From contig JAQDQK010000015.1 in the NCBI GenBank assembly GCA_027658995.1, positions 22,762-86,761 of the forward strand: a DNA stretch of 64,000 bases, in the 5' to 3' direction. Source of the DNA: Propionibacteriaceae bacterium AM104-82 (GTDB lineage: Bacteria; Actinomycetota; Actinomycetes; Propionibacteriales; Propionibacteriaceae). Of the stretch, positions 17,303 through 25,668 are shown piece after piece (position 1 is the stretch's first letter; each line of letters opens with the position of its first letter). Below the pieces are notes generated by a model, which worked only from the letters and a program-made list of their open reading frames with translations, had not been told where the DNA came from and searched no databases. Position numbers and translations under genes: made by a program.

Positions 17303-17779
17303 CGTCACTGCTTTCTGTGTGTGCCGGAAGGCTGGTTGTCCGCGGGGCCGTGATCGCCATTTGAACCGCTCTAGTTTTGAACTGTAGGCCTGCTAGTTTG
17401 TCTAGTCAAGCCTGGTCGCCAGGTGGATTCGTGGTTCGTCTGCGGGTGTACCCGTCGATAGGAGTGGCCGTCAAGGGCACATTCGGCCAGTCAGGCGCCG
17501 ATGCACGTTGTGGCATCGGCCGGGCTCTTGTAGTGACATTTTTCACAGCCCAATGAACATTCAACGACCATCAATGCGTGGTTGACAAGCCAGTTTCCGA
17601 CAAAGATAACTTTCATGTAACAACCAATGCCCCAGCCACGAGTGTTTGTCAGCAGCTTTGTCTTGACAGCGGCCCGTCCGATTTGCCACGATGGCTTGGC
17701 GCACCGTTCGTCGGCGTGAGTCCATGAGGGCCTCACCAAGGCAGGCGGGGCAGACGAATCACCAGCAAGGAGGCTGAGG
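17303..17779. promoter_or_regulatory. Long divergent control region
   Basis: No gene is seen in these 477 bases. They separate the isomerase-dehydrogenase pair (minus) from the ABC transporter (plus). The left part holds the minus promoter and CTAGTTT repeats. The right part is relatively AT-rich, with TTGACA boxes near 17583 and 17664 and a TTTGTC direct repeat near 17645-17662, and ends in AAGGAGG before the ATPase start. It probably carries LacI and catabolite-control sites. Confidence 0.6.
17371..17409 (-). promoter_or_regulatory. Promoter of isomerase-dehydrogenase pair with CTAGTTT repeats
   Basis: On the minus strand TTGACT (complement of 17404-17409) and TACAGT (complement of 17381-17386) are 17 bases apart, a good sigma-70-type promoter. 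CTAGTTT occurs at 17371 and again at 17393, exactly 22 bases (two helix turns) apart, with a third CTAG at 17402. The repeats straddle the -10 and fit an operator. Confidence 0.6.
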
Positions 17780-19345
17780 ATGACAGCACCGAGCACAGTA
17801 GCCGAGCCGGCTCCACACGGAGCAGGCGAAATCCTGTTTGAGGCCGAGGGGGTCAGCAAGGTCTTCCCGGGCGTCCGCGCCCTCAGCGACGTCGACTTCA
17901 CGCTTCGGTCCGGGGAAGTGCACGCCCTGGTCGGTGAGAACGGCGCAGGCAAATCGACCCTGATGAAGATCCTGGCGGGCATCTACCAGCCCGACGGTGG
18001 CGAGATCAGGCTCCGGGGCGAGAAGATCGTTCTCCCCACGCCTCTGTCGGCCCAGGAGGCAGGCATCAGCGTGATCCACCAGGAGTTCTTCCTGATGAAC
18101 CACCTGACGGTCGCCCAGAACATCTTCATCGGACGTGAACCCAAGCAGTTTGGCGTCTTCAACGACGACAACGCGTTGAACAAGAAGGCCGGCGAACTGC
18201 TCGACCGGCTCGGCGTCAACATCGACCCGCGGGCCCGCGTCGGGACACTCACCGTCGCGGCCCAGCAGATGGTCGAGATCGCGAAGGCGCTGTCCTTCAA
18301 CTCGTCCGTGCTTGTCATGGACGAGCCGACCGCTGCCCTGACCGACACCGAGGTCGAGACGCTGTTTCGCATCATCGACAACTTCGTGACCCCCCAGACC
18401 GCCGTCGTCTACATCTCGCACCGTATGGAGGAGATCCGCAGGCTCGCCACGCAGGTGACCGTGCTGCGCGACGGAGAACTGGTCGCGGCCCGCCCCGCCT
18501 CTGAGCTGACCATTCCAGACATCATCCAACTGATGGTCGGCCGGAAGATCGCCTCCGACGTGCGTCCCGAGCCGCGCGCCGCCACCGAACCCATCCTCGA
18601 GGTGAAGGGCCTGTCAACGGCCAAGCTCCTCCAGGACGTCAGCTTCACGCTCGAGAAGGGCGAGATCCTCGGCTTCGCCGGCTTGATGGGCGCCGGGCGC
18701 ACCGAGACGGCTCGCGCCCTCATCGGGGCCGACCCGCGTACCGCGGGCGAGGTCACGATCCACGGCAAGAGGGTCAACATCACCCACCCGGCCGACGCGG
18801 TGGCCGAGGGCATCGGCTACCTGTCCGAGGACCGCAAGCGCTACGGGCTCATCCTCAACCAGAGCGTCGCCGCCAACACCGTGCTTGCGAGCATCCCCGC
18901 CTTCACCAAGGGGTTCATCCTCGAAGACGGGAAGATGAAGAAGGTGGCCCAGAAGTGGGTCGAGGTGCTCCGCACCCGCACCCCGTCGGTTGATCAACGG
19001 ATCCGCAACCTGTCGGGTGGCAACCAGCAGAAGGTCGTCCTGGCCAAGTGGCTGGAGCGCGACTGCGACGTGCTGATCTTCGACGAGCCGACCCGGGGAA
19101 TCGACGTCGGGGCGAAGCAGGAGATCTATGACCTCCTCGACAAGCTCACCGACGAAGGAAAGTCCATCATCATGATCTCCTCCGAGATGGAGGAGGTCCT
19201 GCGAATGAGCGACCGGATCGCCGTCATGTGCAACGGGCGGATCACCGGATTCCTCAACAACGCCGAGGCCACCCAGGAAAAGATCATGGAGCTGGCCACC
19301 CAATTCAACGTGATCGAAGACAACACGAGCGAGGTCGAGGCATGA
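17780..19345 (+). CDS. Sugar ABC transporter ATPase (CUT2 family)
   Basis: This 521-residue protein energises uptake of a monosaccharide or polyol. It has two ABC domains as in RbsA/MglA: the first with an intact Walker A GENGAGKST (about residues 52-60), the second with the usual degenerate loop GLMGAGRTE and a full signature LSGGNQQKV with VLIFDEPTRGIDVG. The ATG follows AAGGAGG by 5 bases. It starts a three-gene transporter operon; its stop overlaps the permease ATG by 4 bases. The context of inositol genes makes an inositol-type substrate plausible. Confidence 0.92.
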   Translation: MTAPSTVAEPAPHGAGEILFEAEGVSKVFPGVRALSDVDFTLRSGEVHALVGENGAGKSTLMKILAGIYQPDGGEIRLRGEKIVLPTPLSAQEAGISVIHQEFFLMNHLTVAQNIFIGREPKQFGVFNDDNALNKKAGELLDRLGVNIDPRARVGTLTVAAQQMVEIAKALSFNSSVLVMDEPTAALTDTEVETLFRIIDNFVTPQTAVVYISHRMEEIRRLATQVTVLRDGELVAARPASELTIPDIIQLMVGRKIASDVRPEPRAATEPILEVKGLSTAKLLQDVSFTLEKGEILGFAGLMGAGRTETARALIGADPRTAGEVTIHGKRVNITHPADAVAEGIGYLSEDRKRYGLILNQSVAANTVLASIPAFTKGFILEDGKMKKVAQKWVEVLRTRTPSVDQRIRNLSGGNQQKVVLAKWLERDCDVLIFDEPTRGIDVGAKQEIYDLLDKLTDEGKSIIMISSEMEEVLRMSDRIAVMCNGRITGFLNNAEATQEKIMELATQFNVIEDNTSEVEA

Positions 19346-20352
19346 CAACGACGCAAGACATTCCCGCCGCAGGAGTGAGACGCCGGGGCATCCCGGACCG
19401 CTACAAGGCCTTCATCCAGCAGGGCATGGTCCTCCTGGTGCTGATCCTGCTCGTGATCTTCTTCACGGCCATGAAGCCGAACTTCGCGAGCTGGTCGAAC
19501 ATCTCGTCGCTGCTGCTTGCCTCTGTCGTGACGGGTGTGCAGGCGCTGGGCCTGTCGTTCGTGATCGCCACCGGCGGCATCGACCTGACCCCCGGCCTCG
19601 GCATGGCAGCCACGTCGGTGTTCGCCGCCATCCTGATCGCCAAGGAGGGAGGCTTCGGCCTTCCCATGTGGGTCGGCATCATCGGCGGCATCCTCGCAGG
19701 CGCCTTACTCGGCTGTATCAACGGCTTATTGGTCGCCTACGTGAAGATGCAACCCATGATCGCCACGCTGGCGATGATGATGGTCTGTTGGGGCACCGCG
19801 CTCGTGCTCGCCAACGGCCGCACCGTCTCGCTGCGCAGCGTCGAGGGCTACGACCAGATCGCCGTCGGACAGCTCATCCCGCAGGTTCCCAACGGCGTGC
19901 TCATCCTGATCCTGCTCGCGGTCATCGCGGGTGTTGTGATGAACAAGACCGCCGTCGGCCGCTACGCGCTCGCCATCGGCTCCAACGAAGAGGCCACCCG
20001 CATCTCGGGCATCAACACCAACCGCTGGAAGGTCCTGGCCTACGTCATCTGTGGCACGTTCACCGGCATCTCCGGCATCCTGATGAGCTCGCGTCTCTCC
20101 GCCGCCCAGCCGACGCTCGGCCAGGGCTACGAGATGTACGCCATCGCTGCGGCCGTCATCGGCGGCACCTCGCTCCGCGGCGGTCGCGCATCAATCTTCG
20201 GTGCCGTCATCGGCGCTGTCACCATCCAGACCATCTTCAACGGCCTGACCGTCATGGGCGTCCAGGACCAGTGGCAGAAGGTCGTTCTCGGCGTCGTCGT
20301 GCTGCTGGCCGTCTGGGTCGACATCATGCGTCGCGGCGGCAAGGAGGAGTGA
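19342..20352 (+). CDS. Sugar ABC transporter permease (CUT2 family)
   Basis: The 336-residue protein has about 8-10 hydrophobic segments and the BPD_transp_2 motifs of RbsC-like permeases: SFVIATGGIDLTPG (about residue 72), a cytoplasmic loop AIGSNEEATRISGI (about 210) and AAAVIGGTSLRGGR (about 270). It forms the channel for the ATPase encoded just before it. The ATG at 19342 overlaps the ATPase stop. A small hairpin follows the gene. Confidence 0.92.
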   Translation: MTTTQDIPAAGVRRRGIPDRYKAFIQQGMVLLVLILLVIFFTAMKPNFASWSNISSLLLASVVTGVQALGLSFVIATGGIDLTPGLGMAATSVFAAILIAKEGGFGLPMWVGIIGGILAGALLGCINGLLVAYVKMQPMIATLAMMMVCWGTALVLANGRTVSLRSVEGYDQIAVGQLIPQVPNGVLILILLAVIAGVVMNKTAVGRYALAIGSNEEATRISGINTNRWKVLAYVICGTFTGISGILMSSRLSAAQPTLGQGYEMYAIAAAVIGGTSLRGGRASIFGAVIGAVTIQTIFNGLTVMGVQDQWQKVVLGVVVLLAVWVDIMRRGGKEE

Positions 20353-20368
20353 CCCCAGGGGTCGCTCC
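20346..20368 (+). other. Intercistronic hairpin between permease and binding protein
   Basis: GGAGTGAC and GTCGCTCC pair around a CCCAGGG centre, overlapping the permease stop. Such hairpins often protect or tune the abundant binding-protein message. Confidence 0.4.
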
Positions 20369-20418
20369 ACACACAGATCAAACACATTTCGCGTTCACGA
20401 AAACCTAAGGAGACACCC

Positions 20419-21405
20419 GTGAAGAAGAAGATGTTCGCAGGCGCCCTCGGCGTCCTCCTCGCCGTCGGCCTCACCGCCTGCGGCAACACCGGTGGCGGCA
20501 CCGGCGGCGAGACCGGCGGTGGCGGCGACGCCGCCGGCGGCCGCGTGGCCCTGATCGCGAAGGCGAACTCGGCCGAGTACTGGATGAAGGTCAAGGAAGG
20601 CGCTGAGGCCGCTGGCAAGGACCTCGGCGTGCAGGTGACCTTCAACGGCCCCGACACCGAGTCTGAGGGCGACAAGCAGCTCAACCAGCTGCAGTCCGCC
20701 ATCAACGACAAGCCGATCGGCATCGGTTTCGCACCGCAGGACGGCGCTCAGGACGGCGCTCCCCGCCTCATGGACGAGGCCAAGGCCGCCAACATCCCCG
20801 TCGTGATCTTCGACACCCCGCTCGCCGGTTCGGACGTGCCGCTCACCACGGTCGCCTCCGACAACGCGGGCATGGGCGCGCAGGCCGCTGAGAAGCTCGT
20901 CGAGCTCACCGGTGGCAAGGGCAAGGTCGCGATCATCGCCCACGGAGAGGTCGGCACCGCTGCCGCCCGCCGCGACGGCTTCAAGGACTACCTCGAGAAG
21001 AACGCCCCCGACCTCCAGGTCGTCGACGTCCAGAACGGCGAGTCCGATCCCGCGAAGTCGCGCGACAAGGCGCAGGGCATCCTGCAGGCGCACTCGGACC
21101 TGGTCGGCTTCTTCGGCACCGACGACGACTCGACCATCGCCATCGCCGATGAGGTCGCCGCGAAGGGTCTCGACACCAAGGTCGTCGGCATCGACTCCTC
21201 GCCCGACGTGCTGACCCTTCTCAAGGAGGGCAAGATCTCGGGCGTCATCGTCCAGAACCCCTTCAACATGGGTTACCAGACCGTCGAACTGCTGGTGAAG
21301 GCCTCGAAGGGTGAGACGCCGGCCGAGAAGAACATCGTTTCCGAGTCGGTCTGGGTCACCCAGGAGAACATCGACAGCGAGGAAGTCCAGAAGGTCATCA
21401 GCTGA
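20419..21405 (+). CDS. Sugar-binding lipoprotein of the ABC transporter
   Basis: The 328-residue protein has a lipoprotein signal (KKK start, hydrophobic core, lipobox LTAC with Cys at about residue 21), a Gly-rich linker, then a type I periplasmic-binding fold (RbsB/ChvE-like) with segments such as VVIFDTPLAGSDVP (about 127) and VVGIDSSPDVL (about 255). It captures the sugar outside the membrane for the neighbouring permease. The start is a GTG with AAGGAG 7 bases ahead. Closest in type to inositol, rhizopine and ribose binders; the ligand is not known. Confidence 0.9.
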   Translation: MKKKMFAGALGVLLAVGLTACGNTGGGTGGETGGGGDAAGGRVALIAKANSAEYWMKVKEGAEAAGKDLGVQVTFNGPDTESEGDKQLNQLQSAINDKPIGIGFAPQDGAQDGAPRLMDEAKAANIPVVIFDTPLAGSDVPLTTVASDNAGMGAQAAEKLVELTGGKGKVAIIAHGEVGTAAARRDGFKDYLEKNAPDLQVVDVQNGESDPAKSRDKAQGILQAHSDLVGFFGTDDDSTIAIADEVAAKGLDTKVVGIDSSPDVLTLLKEGKISGVIVQNPFNMGYQTVELLVKASKGETPAEKNIVSESVWVTQENIDSEEVQKVIS

Positions 21406-21423
21406 CCCTCATCCTCGAGACAC

Positions 21424-21450
21424 GCCCCCGCGGACCTGGTCCGCGGGGGC
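21424..21450 (+). terminator. Terminator after the binding-protein gene
   Basis: GCCCCCGCGGAC and GTCCGCGGGGGC pair perfectly around a 3-base loop, 19 bases past the stop and before the convergent channel gene. Confidence 0.85.
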
Positions 21451-21461
21451 TTCTCGCGTCC

Positions 21462-22172
21462 TCAGGCGTTGTCGTAGTGCTCGCGGCGGCGTAGGCCCAT
21501 CGCGACCAGTCGGGCGACCACCATCGCCACGTACAACATGCCAGCGATCTGCTGGATCATCACGACCGAGCGGGCGAGCGGGACAACAGGCACCACGTCG
21601 GAAAGGCCGGTCGACGTCATGGTGGTGCAACTCAGGAACAGCAGTTCGATCCACGTCCGGTCGGGGCCGGGCGTCGCCGCCGCGAACGCGCCGGGGTAGA
21701 GGAAGCCGATGATCGAGTAGGCGTAGGCGAACGTCCACACGGCGACGGTGAAGCAGGCGCCGACCGCGAACAGTTCGTCGTTGGTCACCTTGTCGTCGCG
21801 GAACATGTAGACGATCAGCGAGATCGTGGTGTAGCCGTAGAACAGCATATGCAGCACGTCGCTCCAGACGTGCAGCGGCTGGGTCCAGCCGAGCACGCCG
21901 TCGGCCACCGTCAGGATCACCGCCGGGATCAGCAGCACGATGCCGACCCAAGTGAACATCGGCGTCGCGTTGACGGCCCGGATCGCAAGCACCAGCACCA
22001 GCAGTCCCAGGAGGCTGAACAGGCTGCGCCCGAGCGCGCTGGCGTCCCCGTCGAGGAAGGGGAAGATCAGGATCGACAGCAGTTGCACCGCGAGCAGCGT
22101 CGCGTTGGGGTTGCGGCGCAGCGCCCGCCACCACGGGTGTCTGACAAGGTCGGGGGTCGACGGCAGTTGCAT
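21462..22172 (-). CDS. Ion-channel-like membrane protein
   Basis: The 236-residue protein has about six hydrophobic helices. Near the C-terminus, a pore-loop-like stretch (WIELLFLSCTTMTSTGLSDVVPV, key part TMTSTGLSD at about residues 188-196) precedes the last helix, as in Ion_trans_2 potassium channels. The filter differs from the usual T-V-G-Y/F-G-D, so potassium selectivity cannot be assumed. The start MQLPST is chosen because longer frames run into the iolA regulatory region. No RCK domain or partner is present. Confidence 0.7.
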   Translation of the reverse strand: MQLPSTPDLVRHPWWRALRRNPNATLLAVQLLSILIFPFLDGDASALGRSLFSLLGLLVLVLAIRAVNATPMFTWVGIVLLIPAVILTVADGVLGWTQPLHVWSDVLHMLFYGYTTISLIVYMFRDDKVTNDELFAVGACFTVAVWTFAYAYSIIGFLYPGAFAAATPGPDRTWIELLFLSCTTMTSTGLSDVVPVVPLARSVVMIQQIAGMLYVAMVVARLVAMGLRRREHYDNA

Positions 22173-22331
22173 GGCGTCACAGTAATCGCGCCCGGCCCGT
22201 CCGGACGGTGGCGTGCGAAGGTCGAATCGACCTTCTATGTGCGGACAACTGGACGGTTTGGGCCCGAAAAGCGACCTCGGCGGTAGCCCGTTGCCGCCGC
22301 CCAACCGAAGCCCGGAGCGCGCACTTCGCTC

Positions 22332-22368
22332 TTGAGGCGCCGCCGCGTGTCTGTTATTGTATGTACAA
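22332..22368 (+). promoter_or_regulatory. iolA promoter with GntR operator-like site
   Basis: TTGAGG (22332-22337) and TATTGT (22355-22360) are 17 bases apart. The near-palindrome TTGTATGTACAA (22357-22368) overlaps the -10 box, a repressor position, and matches the T-TGTAYRYACA-A pattern of the sites at 4627 and 5516. The ATG is about 60 bases downstream. Confidence 0.65.
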
Positions 22369-22430
22369 ATGCCCAGCGCAGGTGCCGGGCCGAGTCGAAA
22401 CCGATGCGCCGTTCAACGGAAGGCAGATAC

Positions 22431-23927
22431 ATGACGCAGACGATCACCCACTGGATCAATGGGGCCCCGTACGAGGGCCAGCCGGTCGGAACCATCCCGG
22501 TCGAGAACCCCGCCACCGGCAAGGTGGAGTCCGAGCTGCTCGCCGCGAGCAAGGCCGACCTCGACCACGCCGTCGAGGTCGCCGTCGAGGCGCAGAAGGC
22601 ATGGGCGAAGACCTCGCTCGCCAAGCGCACCGCCATCCTGTTCAAAATGCGTGAGCTCGTGCTCGCCAACCAGGACGCGCTGGCCAAGTCGATCGTTGCC
22701 GAGCACGGCAAGGACTACGGAGACGCGCTTGGCGAGATCCAGCGCGGCCGCGAGACGCTCGACTTCGCGTGTGGCATCAACGCCGCGCTCAAGGGCGACT
22801 ACTCGTTCGACATCTCGTCGGGCGTCGACATCCACACCGTTTCGCAGCCCGTTGGTGTCGTCGCAGGCATCTGCCCCTTCAACTTCCCCGTCATGGTCCC
22901 CATGTGGATGCACCCCGTCGCCATCGCGACCGGCAACGCGTTCATCCTGAAGCCGGCCAGCCCGACGCCCACCGCCTCGCTGCTGATCGCCAAGCTCTAC
23001 AAGGAGGCGGGCCTGCCCGACGGCGTCTTCAACGTCGTCTCCGGCAACCGTGACATCGTCACCAGCATCCTGGAACACCCCGGCATCGACGCGATCTCGT
23101 TCGTCGGCTCGACCCCGGTCGCCCACATCATCCAGGAGGTCGGCACCGCCAACGGCAAGCGTGTCCAGGCCCTCGGCGGCGCGAACAACCACGCCATCGT
23201 GATGCCCGACTCCGACCTCGACTTCGCCGCCCAGCACATCGCCGCCGCCGCCTTCGGCGCCGCGGGCGAGCGCTGCATGGCGCTGCCCGTCGTGGTGGCC
23301 GTCGGCGGCATCGGCCCGAAGCTTGCCGACATGGTCAAGGCATTCGGCGAGAAGATCAAGGTCGGCAACGGCCTCGACGAGGGCGTCAACATGGGCCCGG
23401 TCATCTCGAAGGCCGCCAAGGAGCGCATCACCGGCCTCATCGACGACGCGGAGAAGCGCGGCGCCACCGTCGTGCTCGACGGTCGCGGCCTCACCGTCGA
23501 CGGCCACGAGGACGGCTTCTGGCTCGGCCCGACCATCCTCGACGACGTCCCGCTCGACGCCCCCGCGTACTACGAGGAGGTCTTCGGCCCGGTGCTGACG
23601 ATCGTCCACGCGGACGACTACGCCGAGGCGATCAAGATCGTCAACGGCTCCGAGTTCGGCAACGGTTCGGCCATCTTCACCAACGATGGCGGTGTCGCGC
23701 GTCGCTTCACGCTCGACGTCGAGGCCGGCATGGTCGGAGTCAACGTTCCGATCCCGACTCCGGTCGCGTACTACTCGTTCGGTGGTTGGAAGGAGTCGCT
23801 GCTCGGTGACCTCCACATCCACGGCCCCGAGGGTGTGAAGTTCTACACCAAGCTCAAGGCGATCACCACGCGTTGGCCTTCCGAGAAGTCCTACGCGGCG
23901 ACCATGTCGTTCCAGCGCGAAGAGTGA
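22431..23927 (+). CDS. iolA: Malonate-/methylmalonate-semialdehyde dehydrogenase (CoA-acylating)
   Basis: IolA/MmsA oxidises malonate semialdehyde to acetyl-CoA, the last step of inositol breakdown, or methylmalonate semialdehyde in valine breakdown. The 498-residue aldehyde dehydrogenase has PVGVVAGICPFNFPVM (about residue 143), FVGSTPVA for NAD binding (about 224) and GAAGERCMALPV with the catalytic Cys (about 284), all typical of MmsA. The ATG at 22431 follows GGAAGG. It stands alone, 11 kb from the other iol genes, but the operator-like site before it links it to the inositol regulator. Confidence 0.92.
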   Translation: MTQTITHWINGAPYEGQPVGTIPVENPATGKVESELLAASKADLDHAVEVAVEAQKAWAKTSLAKRTAILFKMRELVLANQDALAKSIVAEHGKDYGDALGEIQRGRETLDFACGINAALKGDYSFDISSGVDIHTVSQPVGVVAGICPFNFPVMVPMWMHPVAIATGNAFILKPASPTPTASLLIAKLYKEAGLPDGVFNVVSGNRDIVTSILEHPGIDAISFVGSTPVAHIIQEVGTANGKRVQALGGANNHAIVMPDSDLDFAAQHIAAAAFGAAGERCMALPVVVAVGGIGPKLADMVKAFGEKIKVGNGLDEGVNMGPVISKAAKERITGLIDDAEKRGATVVLDGRGLTVDGHEDGFWLGPTILDDVPLDAPAYYEEVFGPVLTIVHADDYAEAIKIVNGSEFGNGSAIFTNDGGVARRFTLDVEAGMVGVNVPIPTPVAYYSFGGWKESLLGDLHIHGPEGVKFYTKLKAITTRWPSEKSYAATMSFQREE

Positions 23928-23951
23928 CGCACTAGTCCTACGCACAAGGGG

Positions 23952-23983
23952 AACCGGGGCGGGCCACATGGCCCGCCCCGGTT
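23952..23983. terminator. Bidirectional terminator between iolA and the ABC permease gene
   Basis: AACCGGGGCGGGCC and GGCCCGCCCCGGTT pair perfectly around a 4-base loop between two convergent genes. Confidence 0.85.
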
Positions 23984-23996
23984 GCGTTGTCCCTTC

Positions 23997-24788
23997 CTAC
24001 TTGGCTTCGACGCGAAGGGTGCGCCACCAGCCAAGCGCGAGCGGAAGCGCGACCCACAGCGCGAAGGCCGTTGCCGCCTGCCCCCACTGAACCCCCGTCA
24101 TGGGCGTGAACAGGAGCGACCAAGCCTCCCCGCTGATCCACTGCCCGATCGTGCCAATCACGCCCGGGAGCATCGCGGCGGCGGCCGTGACGGTCGGTAC
24201 GAGGAAGTAGGCGACGATTGCTGCCGGGGAGTTCATCAGCGCCATGCCGAACCCTGCCCCCATGGCGACGCCAATGGCGAGGGTTACCACTGGGGTGAGG
24301 AGCCCGGCCGCGTGCCAGGTCCACACGATCGTCCCAGCGCCGGAGGCCGTGACGATGAAGGCGGTCGCGGCGGACAGCGCGATCGCGATCACCGCGCAGG
24401 CCAGCGTGACGAGCCCGAGTGCGATGAGCTTGGCACCCAGCACCGAGCCCCGGCGCGGTTGGAGCGTGAACGTCGTCAGCGACGTGCGCTGGGTCCATTC
24501 CTGTGTGAAGACGAGGATCGCCACGACTGGGAGCAACACCGAGAACGGTGCGATCACCAAGCCGAGCGGCCCGATCCATGGGACTTGTGCGCTGTCCATT
24601 GACAGCGTCAGCCACAGGCCAGCGGCGCCGATGGAACCGAGGACCGAGATGGCCAGCAGCCACAGCCCCGCCCTGGTATCAACCAGTTTGCGCAACTCCA
24701 CCCGCACGAGGCGCAGGAGGCCAACGGAGGGAGCGAGCTGTACCGGAGGCAGCATCGTCGCCGGACGAATCGTCGGGGTGGTGGTCAT
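23997..24788 (-). CDS. ABC-2 type transporter permease
   Basis: The 263-residue protein has six hydrophobic segments (about residues 43-63, 74-95, 120-145, 155-185, 190-215, 235-255) and FTQEWTQRTSLTTFTLQPRR after the second, the conserved cytoplasmic loop seen in ABC-2 permeases (core EWTQRTSLTTF). It pairs with the ATPase gene upstream, which it overlaps by 4 bases. A short YG-free charged N-terminus precedes the first helix. Likely an exporter of a peptide, lipid or antibiotic; substrate unknown. Confidence 0.85.
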   Translation of the reverse strand: MTTTPTIRPATMLPPVQLAPSVGLLRLVRVELRKLVDTRAGLWLLAISVLGSIGAAGLWLTLSMDSAQVPWIGPLGLVIAPFSVLLPVVAILVFTQEWTQRTSLTTFTLQPRRGSVLGAKLIALGLVTLACAVIAIALSAATAFIVTASGAGTIVWTWHAAGLLTPVVTLAIGVAMGAGFGMALMNSPAAIVAYFLVPTVTAAAAMLPGVIGTIGQWISGEAWSLLFTPMTGVQWGQAATAFALWVALPLALGWWRTLRVEAK

Positions 24789-25507
24789 GCTGCGATCCCT
24801 TCGCGTGAGGTGGACATGGTGGAGCTGAGGAACAGCGTCTCGAGGTCGGTGCCCTCGGCGAGCAGGTCGTGCAGCGATGCGTCGACCACGATCCGACCGT
24901 TGCCGATCATGACGATGCGGTCGGCGACCTGCTGGACCTCGTGGAGGAGGTGCGAGCTGAGTAGGACGGTGCCCCCTGCGTCGGCGAAGCCGCGCAGCAG
25001 GGAGCGCATCCAGTAGATGCCCTGCGGATCGAGCCCATTGGCGGGCTCGTCAAGGATGAGGACCTCCGGATTACCCAGCAGGGCGTGGCCGATTCCAAGG
25101 CGCTGGCGCATCCCGAGCGAGTAGGTTCCGACGCGTTTGCGGGACTCGCGGGCGGTCAGCCCAACCTGTTCCAGCACCTGGTCGACGCGAGAGCGGGGCG
25201 CCCCAATCGTCATGGCGCCCAGCGTCAGCACCTCGCGACCAGTGCGGCCAGCGTGTTGCGCGGAGGCGTCGAGCAGCACACCGACGCGTGCACCGGGGTC
25301 TGGCAGGTCCGTGTACTCGCCGCCCAGAATGTGCGCCGAACCCGAGGTGGGCCGGGTGAGGCCGACCGCGACCCGCATGGTGGTGGACTTGCCGGCGCCG
25401 TTGGGGCCGAGGAAGCCCGTCACCGCACCTGGGGGAGCGGTGAAGGTGATGTCGTCGACGGCGGTGAGGGCGCCGTATCGCTTGGTCAGGTTCTGGACTG
25501 TGATCAT
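24785..25507 (-). CDS. ABC transporter ATPase (exporter type)
   Basis: The 240-residue single-domain ATPase has Walker A GPNGAGKST (about residues 34-42), the signature as YSLGMRQRLGI (about 128-138) and Walker B VLILDEPANGLDP (about 148-160). This is the CcmA/BcrA-like class that works with ABC-2 permeases. It lies immediately before its permease gene and is divergent from a sensor kinase gene, a common layout for stress- or antibiotic-responsive exporters. Confidence 0.9.
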   Translation of the reverse strand: MITVQNLTKRYGALTAVDDITFTAPPGAVTGFLGPNGAGKSTTMRVAVGLTRPTSGSAHILGGEYTDLPDPGARVGVLLDASAQHAGRTGREVLTLGAMTIGAPRSRVDQVLEQVGLTARESRKRVGTYSLGMRQRLGIGHALLGNPEVLILDEPANGLDPQGIYWMRSLLRGFADAGGTVLLSSHLLHEVQQVADRIVMIGNGRIVVDASLHDLLAEGTDLETLFLSSTMSTSREGIAA

Positions 25508-25668
25508 GTGTCTCAGCCTTCAGGAGCCACCCGGATGCGCGCGACGGGTGACGGTCGGCCGCCTGGCCGACATTGGTAGAAATGGACACCGGCACGCGTC
25601 GACCAAGGTCTAGTCACGCGAGACCTCCGCTACCCCGGCAGGCGGGGTTGCGACCGTAGGCTGGGGCC

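Noticed and set aside
22413..23969. A 518-codon open frame on the minus strand opposite iolA
   Set aside because: Antisense to a complete MmsA-family enzyme and without any recognisable domain.
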